Source of the DNA: Thermoplasmata archaeon
GTDB taxonomy: Archaea > Thermoplasmatota > Thermoplasmata > Lutacidiplasmatales > UBA184
NCBI GenBank assembly: GCA_030043545.1
Contig: JASHXM010000059.1
Coordinates: 1-5,753, forward strand
Length of the DNA stretch: 5,753 bases
Direction of reading: 5' to 3'
Below the pieces are notes generated by a model, which ran no database searches, was not told the origin of the DNA, and saw nothing but the letters and a program-made list of their open reading frames with translations. Below, one piece after another: positions 1-5,753 of this stretch. Numbering within the stretch: position 1 is the stretch's first letter; the number at the start of each line of letters is the position of its first letter. The position numbers and the translations under genes are program-made.

Positions 1-1529
1 AGAAGAGCGCCGCCGAGACGGCGGGGAAGCAGGAGCTCCAAAAGCTCGCCGAGCAGATCCGCACCCTCGCGGACGAGCTCGCGAGCCGGTCGATCCAGGA
101 CCAGGCGCACGCCTCCACGCGGGAGCTGGTCGAGAAGGACCTCAAAGGCGCCCGAGAGCGGCTCACCGCCGCGCGGGAGCGCATCGCGCGGTCCGAACGC
201 GACCGCGAGCGCGCCGAGAAGGAGCGCGCGGCGGCCGACACGGCATCGGAGAAGCTCGCAAAGGAGCTCGCCGAGCTCAAGTCCGCGATCCAGGCGGCGC
301 AGGATTCGTATCTCGCGCTCCTCCCCACGGCGATCTCCGGTCGCCTCAAGACGCTCCAGGAGCAGTCGGCCCGCACCCAGGAGGCACGACTCAAGGCGAA
401 CGGGGAGCTCGAGTCGACGCGCGCCTCGCTCGCCGCCCTCGCGACCCAGCTCGACGCGCGGCGCGCCGAGGTCGAGCGGACCGCCGCCGCGGTCGCCGCG
501 AAGAAGAAGGAGATCGCGCAGACGGAGAAGCTCGTCCGCGAGGCGGCGGAGGCGCTCGCCGCGCTCAAGTCGGTCGAGGCCCGCCAGGACGCGAGCGTCC
601 GCGCGCAGTCCGAGAAGAAGCGGGGTCTCGACCAGCAGGTCGTCGCCGCCGCCGAGCAGCTCGCCAAAGTGACGGGCAGCCTCGAAACGCGGCACTCGAT
701 GCTCACCGGCGAGGAGACCCGGCTCGCCCAGGCGCAGGCCCGGCTCGCCGAGCTCGACACGGCGCTCCAGCAGTTCCCCGATCCGGAGCCCGACGAGACA
801 CCGATGCCCGTCGACGAGCTCAAGCGCCGCATCGCGACCCTGGAGCAGCAGCTCACCGCGCTCGGCGACGTCAACCAGCGCGCCGTCGAGGAGTACGACG
901 CCGAGAAGGCCCGGCTCGACGACTTCGCCCAGGAGGTCCAGCGGCTCACGACCGAGAAGCAGGAGCTCGTCGCGCTCGTCTCCGCGATCGAGACGAAGAA
1001 GCGCGAGAAGATCGGCGAGGTCGTCGGCCAGGTCAACACGCACTTCCGCACGATCTACGGGGAGCTCTCCGCCGGCGGCGAGGGTGAGATCGCGCTCGAG
1101 AACCCGGACGACCCGCTCGCGGGCGGCCTCCTCATCAAGGCCCGTCCCGTCGGGAAGACGGTCGCCCGCCTGGAGCAGCTGTCGGGCGGCGAGAAGTCGC
1201 TCGCCAGCCTCGCGTTCATCTTCTCCCTCCAGCGGTACGACCCGAGCCCGCTCTACGTCTTCGACGAGGTCGACATGTCGCTGGACGGCCTCAACGCCGA
1301 GTACGTGGGACGGCTGCTCCGCCGCAACGCCGAGCGGGCGCAGTTCGTGGTGATCTCGCTGCGCAAGGTGACGCTCAAGTTCGCCCACCACCTCTACGGC
1401 GTGACGATGCGGGGTGACGGCTGCTCCCGCGTCGTCGGGATCCACCTCGACGAGATCCAGGACGTGGAGAGCCGCGAGAACGCGCAGGCGCCCGAGTCGG
1501 CGGCGCCCGCGCCGCTGGAGGCCCGGTGA
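1..1529 (+). CDS. smc: SMC chromosome-segregation ATPase, C-terminal half (5' end outside window)
   Basis: Core subunit of the SMC-ScpAB condensin, an ABC-type ATPase that dimerises and compacts DNA. The frame is open from position 3 to the TGA at 1527-1529, giving 508 visible residues. Residues 1 to about 310 are a charged, Ala/Glu/Arg/Lys-rich coiled coil, the arm returning from the hinge. It is broken by a Pro/Gly stretch near residues 108-113 and a Pro/Asp/Glu-rich stretch at 258-271. The head-proximal joint has LGDVNQRAVEEY (287-298). The C-terminal ABC half follows: GGGEGEIALENPDDPL-like strand region, signature LSGGEK (393-398), Walker B LYVFDE (417-422) and D-loop SLDGLN (426-431). 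The usual bacterial switch His is Leu in VISLRK (450-455), as in archaeal SMCs. Walker A and the hinge lie upstream of the window. The stop overlaps the scpA start. The GTG at 669 is internal, not a start. The family call is very secure. Confidence 0.96.
   Translation, partial: KSAAETAGKQELQKLAEQIRTLADELASRSIQDQAHASTRELVEKDLKGARERLTAARERIARSERDRERAEKERAAADTASEKLAKELAELKSAIQAAQDSYLALLPTAISGRLKTLQEQSARTQEARLKANGELESTRASLAALATQLDARRAEVERTAAAVAAKKKEIAQTEKLVREAAEALAALKSVEARQDASVRAQSEKKRGLDQQVVAAAEQLAKVTGSLETRHSMLTGEETRLAQAQARLAELDTALQQFPDPEPDETPMPVDELKRRIATLEQQLTALGDVNQRAVEEYDAEKARLDDFAQEVQRLTTEKQELVALVSAIETKKREKIGEVVGQVNTHFRTIYGELSAGGEGEIALENPDDPLAGGLLIKARPVGKTVARLEQLSGGEKSLASLAFIFSLQRYDPSPLYVFDEVDMSLDGLNAEYVGRLLRRNAERAQFVVISLRKVTLKFAHHLYGVTMRGDGCSRVVGIHLDEIQDVESRENAQAPESAAPAPLEAR
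1517..1521 (+). promoter_or_regulatory. Shine-Dalgarno of scpA
   Basis: GGAGG lies within the last smc codons, 4 nt before the GTG at 1526. It supports the GTG start that overlaps the smc stop in GTGA, and suggests translation coupled to smc. Confidence 0.6.
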
Positions 1530-2485
1530 CCGCGCCCGCGATCCCGGCGGAGGTGACCGGTCCGACCGCACCGGTGTCGCGCGAGGCCGCGGAGAAGGTG
1601 CTCCGCTACCTCGTCTTCCACCGCTCGCTCCTCGGGGAGGGGACCGACTCGTCCGCCCTCCTCGAGCGGTACCTCGCGCTCGTCGAGCACTTGACCGAAG
1701 GGGTGCACCTCGTGATCGACGACCCGTTCCAGCGGGCGACCGCGATGCTGTTCGAGCTCGTGATGGACGAGGAGTTCGACCCGTGGGAGATCGACCTTGT
1801 GAAGTTCACGCAGGCGTACCTCGACCGCGTCCGCGAGGACGGGTCGGTCGACTTCTCGATCGCCGGCCGGCTCGTCTACATGGCGTGGAGCATCCTGCTG
1901 CTCCAATCCGCCGAGGTGCTCCGCTCCCGGGACCGACCGGCCCCGGACGCGGCCGCCGACGGCGTCGCGGAGGAGGGCCCCACGGACGACGGCTACCTGC
2001 CACTGCTCGCGACCCCCGAGGCGGTCGACGTGACGACCGCGGTGCTCGGCTCCGCCGACCCGCCTCCGCTCTTGGAGATGGTCCGGCACCCCGAGACGCG
2101 GCCGGTCTCCCTGCTGGAGCTGGTCCGGGCGTTCGGCGAGGCGGAAGCGGACGCGCGGCGGGCGCTGCGCATCCAGGAGCTCCGCGAGCGGCTGCGCGAG
2201 GAGCAGCGCGCGCCCCCCGAAGTGCTCGTCCACGGCGACATCCCGGAACGCGACCTCGCCGACGCGTGGGAAGCGGCGCTCCGTCACCCGGTCGGCGAAG
2301 CGTTCCCGCTCCTCGACCTCTGGAACCCGCTCTCCGGCCGGGACCGGCTCGTCGCGATCTTCCTCGCCGCCCTGTTCCTCGCCCGGGAGCGGTCGATCGA
2401 GCTCACCCAGGAGACGCTCGGCCGCTCGCCGGTGATGGTGACCCGATCCACCGACGCCCGCACCGCGCTCGCCCCGGAGGCGTAG
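1526..2485 (+). CDS. scpA: ScpA, kleisin subunit of SMC condensin
   Basis: Kleisin that bridges the two SMC heads and recruits ScpB, closing the condensin ring. It is 319 residues long. The kleisin N-terminal core is recognisable at about residues 64-135: a helical FELVMDEEFDPWEIDLVKF-type segment (76-94) matches the family's 'D(P/I)W(D/N)I' signature, followed by a helix at about 109-133 (FSIAGRLVYMAWSILLLQSA). A variable acidic linker covers about 135-160. RPVSLLELVRAF (192-203) starts the middle region. The C-terminal winged helix that contacts the SMC head is at about 256-305 (FPLLDLWNP, then a hydrophobic helix). Bacterial ScpA usually reaches the core within the first 10-20 residues; here about 60 residues precede it, with two predicted helices. 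The GTG start is chosen because of the 4-nt overlap with smc and the GGAGG in front of it. The TAG stop is one base before scpB. Context makes the assignment strong although primary sequence is divergent. Confidence 0.92.
   Translation: MTAPAIPAEVTGPTAPVSREAAEKVLRYLVFHRSLLGEGTDSSALLERYLALVEHLTEGVHLVIDDPFQRATAMLFELVMDEEFDPWEIDLVKFTQAYLDRVREDGSVDFSIAGRLVYMAWSILLLQSAEVLRSRDRPAPDAAADGVAEEGPTDDGYLPLLATPEAVDVTTAVLGSADPPPLLEMVRHPETRPVSLLELVRAFGEAEADARRALRIQELRERLREEQRAPPEVLVHGDIPERDLADAWEAALRHPVGEAFPLLDLWNPLSGRDRLVAIFLAALFLARERSIELTQETLGRSPVMVTRSTDARTALAPEA
2476..2480 (+). promoter_or_regulatory. Shine-Dalgarno of scpB
   Basis: GGAGG at the end of scpA, 6 nt before the ATG at 2487, fixes the scpB start. 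The internal operon genes have SD sites, whereas the two divergent genes at the right end do not. Confidence 0.65.
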
Positions 2486-2486
2486 G

Positions 2487-3119
2487 ATGCCCGAGGAGAA
2501 CACCGACCTATTGCTCCGCGTCGAGGCGATCCTCTTCGCCTCGGGGAAGCCGCTCAGCGCCCGGGAGATCGCGGACGCTCTCGCCGTCGACGACCCTCGG
2601 GCCGTCGGTCGGGCGGTCGCCCTCCTCGAACGGTCGTACTCGGCGCGACGCTCGTCGCTCGAGGTCCGCAAGGTCGGCGACCGGTTCGCCCTGCAGCTCC
2701 AGGAGCCGTTCGTCCCGGTCGTCCACGCCGTCACGCCGGTCGAGCTCGCCCCCCGGACGGTGAAGGCGCTCACGCTGATCGCCTACCACCAGCCGATCCT
2801 CCAGAGCGTCCTGGTTAGGATGCTCGGGGACGTCGCCTACGAGGAGGTCCAGCACCTCCGGGGCGTCGGACTCGTCCGCACGGAACCGAAAGGGTCGACG
2901 CTCGAGCTGACGACGACCCGCCGGTTCGCAGAGTATTTCGGGATCGCCTCCACGCGACCGGAGGAGATCCGGCGATTCCTCGAGCAGAAGCTCCACGTCG
3001 AGCCGACCGCCTCGCCCGCGGCCCCCGACCCCTCGGTCGCCGAGCCCGGGCCGGCGGCTCCCGTCGAAACGGCGCCGCCCGAGGACGGGGCGCCGCGGCC
3101 GGATCCGGCAGTCGGCTGA
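2487..3119 (+). CDS. scpB: ScpB, winged-helix subunit of SMC condensin
   Basis: Kleisin-associated subunit of the SMC-ScpAB complex; ScpB binds the middle of ScpA and modulates SMC ATPase and DNA loading. The protein has 210 residues. The first winged helix covers about residues 7-80, starting with LLLRVEAILFASGKPLSARE (8-27), a classic ScpB opening. The second covers about 85-153, with APRTVKALTLIAYHQPI (88-104, matching the family's 'ETLAIIAYxQPI' block), GDVAYEEVQHLRGVGLV (114-130) and the terminal TRRFAEYFGI (144-153, the family's 'T..F..YFGL'). Helix 158-170 is followed by a low-complexity Pro/Ala/Glu tail (172-210), likely disordered. It starts one base after scpA and ends in TGA, 7 bases before the stop of the convergent protease gene. 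Gene order smc-scpA-scpB and the motifs together make the call secure. Confidence 0.94.
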   Translation: MPEENTDLLLRVEAILFASGKPLSAREIADALAVDDPRAVGRAVALLERSYSARRSSLEVRKVGDRFALQLQEPFVPVVHAVTPVELAPRTVKALTLIAYHQPILQSVLVRMLGDVAYEEVQHLRGVGLVRTEPKGSTLELTTTRRFAEYFGIASTRPEEIRRFLEQKLHVEPTASPAAPDPSVAEPGPAAPVETAPPEDGAPRPDPAVG

Positions 3120-3126
3120 CGAGTGC

Positions 3127-5448
3127 TCAGAACCGCCCGCAGCTCGGGCACCGGGTCGGCTCCGCCGGTCGCTCCGTACCGCAGAATGGGCAGGTGAACG
3201 TCGCCGAGCCGGGGGGCGGACGCGGGGGCGTCGGGGGAGCCGACGGTCGGGGAGCGTAGAGCGAGGCGGGTGGAGCCGCCGGTGCGGCGGGAGTTTTCTC
3301 GGGCCGGGCCGCCGCCACGATCACGACCGCGGCGACGAGGGCGCCGACGCCGATCAGGATGTACTCCCACTCCGCCGAGAGGAGGGGAGCGGTCGATCTC
3401 GGTGGGAATCCGGGCGTCGGACCGGTGTAGGCGTACGTCGAGATCGTCCGGTTGGCGAGGGCCGTGAGGAGCCGCGAGCCGTTGACGAGTCCCCAACCGG
3501 TCAGAGCGTCCCACCCCGGAGCCGCGCGGAACACCCAGTTGCCGCCCGTCACCACCGACGTGAACGGATCGGCCGCCTCGAGCGGAGTCCCCTCCACCGC
3601 GGCGGACGCGTAGAAGCTCGCGATCCGGTACAGTTCCGGATCGACGAACCCCAACGGGGCGAACGCCTTCGCCCGGACGCTGGCGACCGCGACGACGTCG
3701 GCGAGCACGCCCGCGAGCACCGGGGCGGCGACGCTCGTTCCGCCAACGACCTCTTCGAAGATCTTGTGGCTCGCGTTCTGGAAGACGAAGATGTCGGTGT
3801 TGTTCGCCGGCATGCCGACGTCGGGACCTTCCCGCCCCAGCGCACCGGCCCCTTGCTGGACCGTGGCGTTGAAGATCGCCGGTTGGGCGGCGGAGTGGAA
3901 CTGCCAGGACGGCTCGCCGTAGACCGAGCTGGTCCCGCCTTCGGTGCCGGCGTACAGCGCCCGGGCGCCGGCGCCGACCTTCTCGTACCACGCGCTCGCC
4001 GACGCGACGCCGGTCACGTTCGGGTCGAACGCCGGCGTCGCCCCGCCGCCGCCGGAGACGACCGACGTCGCGCTCCCGTTGAGCGTCACCGTCGCCCCGC
4101 CCACGGAGATCGACCCCGAGCTGCCGAACGAGGCCGTCGCCGGCCACTCGGGCCACTGGCTGCCGCGGTCGGTGTCGGCCGCCGGCGCATCGCCCTGGTC
4201 GCCGCTCGCGCTCACGACGGTGACGCCGGTGGCGGCGGCCTCCTCGAGCTCGGCGTTCCAGAGGGAATCGTTGAGGTCGAGCAGCCCGAAGGAGGTCGAG
4301 ACGACCGCGAGCGAATCCGTGTAGTCGTAGTTGAGCGCCGCCGCGAGGTCCTCGGCGAAATCGTCCGCGAGGTCCTGGTAGGTGAGGAACGGCTCTCCGA
4401 GGACGCTGCCGCCGAAGTAGAAGTTAACGAGCTCGGCGCCCGGGGCGAGGCTCCCCGCCATCTCGAGGTCGAGCGAGTTCTCGATCTCATCCTCGGAATC
4501 ATCGCGGAGTCCGCCGTCGAACCCGGGTGCCGGCGGCGTCGGCACGCCGCTGAGCGGGACCGGCACGCCCGTCAACGTCGGGTGGGGCCACGCGCTCGAG
4601 AAGGTGTCGTTGAAGTACGCGCTGAGGACCGCCGGGTCGAAATCCGGCGTGTTCGACTCGGTCGAGTTGTTGTAGCCGCTCGCGAGGAGCGTGGCGATCG
4701 CGACGTGGGTCGGGAACGTCGCGTTCGGGATCGTCGGATCGGACGGCCACATCCCCGACGCCCCGAACGCCTCGGCATAGTCCGAGCCGAACTGCCACTG
4801 GCCCCCGGTCGGGCTGGTGACGAACTCGTTGGAGACCGGCCGAGGGGGCCCGTCGCGCGCCGCCAGCGTGAGGCGGGCGTCGCCCGCGTCGGAGAGACCG
4901 CCGACCCCGACGATCAAACCGGCCAGGGAGGGGGGGAGCCGGGGCGTGCCGAGCGCGGTGTACGCGAGGTGCCCGCCCGAGCCGGCGTACATGACCAGCT
5001 CCACGCCGAGCAAGGAGTCCACGCCCGCGGCCGGCACAATCGCCTGCACCCCGGTTCCGCCTGGGGCGATCACGAGGTCGGTTCCGCCGATCCGGGTCAG
5101 CGCGGCGATCGCGGTCTCGATCGCAGCGGTCGACGGAGCGAAGCGGCTTCGGAACTCGGCGGCGGTCAGGAATCGGTGGTACGAGGTAGAGCGCGGGTCC
5201 GCGACGGATTGGAGGAGCTGATCGAGCTGGCGGGGGTGCGAGTACCCAAGCGTCAGGGTCAGGCGGACCGGCGCCGACGGCGAGAGCGGCCGGCCGACGG
5301 TCGCCACCGGGAGCCGGACGGCGTCCGTGACGAGCGGTGCCCCGTTCGGGGAGGCCGTCCGAGGGGACTCCCGCGCCGAGAGGCCCGGCACCGAGACCGC
5401 GAGCACCAGCACCAGGGCGGTCGCGACAAGCGGCCGAAGGTGACGCAT
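3127..5448 (-). CDS. S53 (sedolisin/kumamolisin-like) serine-carboxyl protease, membrane-anchored, with C-terminal zinc ribbon
   Basis: Secreted endopeptidase of MEROPS family S53, whose members usually act at acid pH and self-activate by removing a propeptide. From the ATG at 5448 it has 773 residues. A signal peptide occupies about 1-25 (hydrophobic core ATALVLVLAVSV, cleavage near LSA). The pro-kumamolisin activation domain is at about 45-160 (Y90-H91-R-F-L-T, then EFRSRFAPS). The catalytic domain is at about 205-665. The E-x-x-x-D pair is E323/D327 in ENSLDLEMAGSLAPGA, the oxyanion Asp is D417 in SASGDQGD, and the nucleophile is S572 in GGTSVAAP. The calcium-site region 629-650 is atypical (see findings). 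One membrane helix (about 696-714) is followed by a Pro/Ala linker (718-748) and a CxxC-x10-CxxC zinc ribbon (C753, C756, C767, C770), presumably cytoplasmic. The start is chosen for the signal peptide and a TATA-like box 27 nt upstream. An extension to 5619 would antisense-overlap the HIT gene. Substrates are unknown; scavenging of extracellular protein is the likely role. Confidence 0.93.
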   Translation of the reverse strand: MRHLRPLVATALVLVLAVSVPGLSARESPRTASPNGAPLVTDAVRLPVATVGRPLSPSAPVRLTLTLGYSHPRQLDQLLQSVADPRSTSYHRFLTAAEFRSRFAPSTAAIETAIAALTRIGGTDLVIAPGGTGVQAIVPAAGVDSLLGVELVMYAGSGGHLAYTALGTPRLPPSLAGLIVGVGGLSDAGDARLTLAARDGPPRPVSNEFVTSPTGGQWQFGSDYAEAFGASGMWPSDPTIPNATFPTHVAIATLLASGYNNSTESNTPDFDPAVLSAYFNDTFSSAWPHPTLTGVPVPLSGVPTPPAPGFDGGLRDDSEDEIENSLDLEMAGSLAPGAELVNFYFGGSVLGEPFLTYQDLADDFAEDLAAALNYDYTDSLAVVSTSFGLLDLNDSLWNAELEEAAATGVTVVSASGDQGDAPAADTDRGSQWPEWPATASFGSSGSISVGGATVTLNGSATSVVSGGGGATPAFDPNVTGVASASAWYEKVGAGARALYAGTEGGTSSVYGEPSWQFHSAAQPAIFNATVQQGAGALGREGPDVGMPANNTDIFVFQNASHKIFEEVVGGTSVAAPVLAGVLADVVAVASVRAKAFAPLGFVDPELYRIASFYASAAVEGTPLEAADPFTSVVTGGNWVFRAAPGWDALTGWGLVNGSRLLTALANRTISTYAYTGPTPGFPPRSTAPLLSAEWEYILIGVGALVAAVVIVAAARPEKTPAAPAAPPASLYAPRPSAPPTPPRPPPGSATFTCPFCGTERPAEPTRCPSCGRF

Positions 5449-5468
5449 CCATCGACCGGAGCGGCGCA

Positions 5469-5478
5469 GGTCTAATGA
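5469..5478 (-). promoter_or_regulatory. Putative archaeal TATA-box promoter of the S53 protease gene
   Basis: On the minus strand TCATTAGACC runs from 5478 to 5469, an AT-rich island in very GC-rich DNA. The TTAGACC part begins exactly 27 nt before the A of the ATG at 5448. There is no Shine-Dalgarno before that ATG. This spacing fits a TATA box driving a leaderless transcript that starts at or next to the start codon. Confidence 0.55.
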
Positions 5479-5486
5479 GGTCGACC
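5479..5486. promoter_or_regulatory. 8-bp palindrome GGTCGACC in the divergent promoter region
   Basis: A perfect palindrome directly upstream of the protease TATA-like box, where a BRE or operator could lie. GTCGAC is frequent in GC-rich coding DNA, and the site is short, so a regulatory role is only a possibility. Confidence 0.2.
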
Positions 5487-5510
5487 GTGGGCCGTCCGGC
5501 GAGGCGAACC

Positions 5511-5519
5511 GTTTAGACC
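5511..5519 (+). promoter_or_regulatory. Putative archaeal TATA-box promoter of the HIT gene
   Basis: GTTTAGACC, preceded by GCGAACC as a possible BRE. The TTAGACC part starts at 5513, exactly 27 nt before the A of the ATG at 5540. No Shine-Dalgarno precedes the ATG, which fits a leaderless transcript. Confidence 0.55.
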
Positions 5520-5539
5520 GCGGCCCGTTCGACCTCGAG

Positions 5540-5753
5540 ATGCCCGGGCCCGACGCGAAGTCGACGGGAGCGGCGTGCATCTTCTGCGACATAGTCGCCC
5601 GCCGGGCCCCCGCGTACATCGTCTACGAGGACGCGACGACGGTCGCGTTCCTCGACCTCTTCCCGTTCACCCGTGGGCACCTGCTGGTGATCCCGAAGCG
5701 CCACGGCGCTCGGCTGACCGACCTTCCGTTCGGGGACCAGACCTCGCTCGTCC
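5540..5753 (+). CDS. HIT-family (histidine triad) nucleotide-binding protein, N-terminal part (3' end outside window)
   Basis: HIT proteins are small cytoplasmic nucleotide hydrolases or transferases, typically acting on AMP-linked or dinucleoside polyphosphate substrates. Seventy-one codons are visible before the right edge. Residues 13-19 read CIFCDIV, the zinc-type CxxC opening of Hint/PKCI-like members (C13, C16). It is followed by VYEDATTVAFLDLFPFTRGH (28-47) and LLVIPKRH (48-55), matching the family block 'D..P...GH.LVIPK.H'; H55 is the likely additional zinc ligand. The catalytic HxHxHxx motif would lie downstream and cannot be checked. The ATG at 5540 is chosen because it places a 12-residue lead before the CxxC and sits 27 nt after a TATA-like box. 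The gene is divergent from the protease gene with 91 nt between start codons. The exact substrate class cannot be told from this half. Confidence 0.92.
   Translation, partial: MPGPDAKSTGAACIFCDIVARRAPAYIVYEDATTVAFLDLFPFTRGHLLVIPKRHGARLTDLPFGDQTSLV

Noticed and set aside
669..671. GTG at 669 as the start of a short SMC-like protein
   Set aside because: The frame is open and coiled-coil-like all the way to the left edge, so this is an internal valine codon of smc.
1394..2773. Long open frames opposite and out of frame with scpA/scpB (449 and 459 codons)
   Set aside because: Their composition (Arg, Pro, Gly runs) is that of GC-rich shadow frames and they overlap strongly supported genes.
2837..4156. 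439-codon minus-strand frame overlapping scpB and the protease
   Set aside because: Arg/Gly-rich shadow frame crossing two real genes; no motif seen.
3766..5475. 569-codon open frame on the plus strand opposite the protease
   Set aside because: Arg/Gly/Val-rich shadow frame of a GC-rich gene; no recognisable domain, while the opposite strand has a complete S53 protease.
5449..5619. 57-residue N-terminal extension of the protease frame to an upstream ATG at 5619
   Set aside because: It would bury the signal peptide, overlap the HIT gene antisense and cross both TATA-like boxes. The ATG at 5448 starts directly with a signal peptide.
5513..5704. 63-codon minus-strand frame opposite the HIT gene
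   Set aside because: Antisense shadow of the HIT coding sequence with no recognisable features.

Overview
The window is GC-rich DNA, clearly well above 60% by eye. It holds a chromosome-organisation operon and an unrelated divergent gene pair. Several features suggest an archaeon, most plausibly a high-GC member of the Thermoplasmatota (soil or acid-associated). The SMC head has Leu instead of the bacterial His after its Walker B/D-loop (ISLRK rather than ITHRK). The two divergent genes carry TATA-like boxes about 27 nt upstream of their ATGs with no Shine-Dalgarno, as in leaderless archaeal transcription. The protease has a secreted S53 domain, a C-terminal membrane anchor and a cytoplasmic zinc ribbon. 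The lineage is an inference; no rRNA or other taxonomic marker is present.

Layout: positions 1-1529 (+) encode the C-terminal half of SMC, cut by the left edge. Positions 1526-2485 (+) encode ScpA, overlapping smc by 4 nt. Positions 2487-3119 (+) encode ScpB, one base after scpA. Together they form the SMC-ScpAB condensin operon, whose promoter lies outside the window. After only 7 bases comes the convergent gene 3127-5448 (-), a 773-residue S53 (sedolisin/kumamolisin-like) serine-carboxyl protease. A 91-nt divergent intergenic region (5449-5539) holds one TATA-like element for each flanking gene. From 5540 (+) to the right edge is the N-terminal half of a HIT-family nucleotide-binding protein.

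The three condensin subunits act together: SMC dimers are bridged by the ScpA kleisin, which recruits ScpB, and the ring compacts and helps segregate the chromosome. The protease and HIT protein have no evident link to that complex or to each other beyond sharing a divergent promoter region. I see no mobile element, RNA gene, CRISPR array or defence cassette. The most interesting points are the identically placed TTAGACC motif in front of both divergent genes and the unusual architecture of the protease. I do not see a convincing new multi-gene system.
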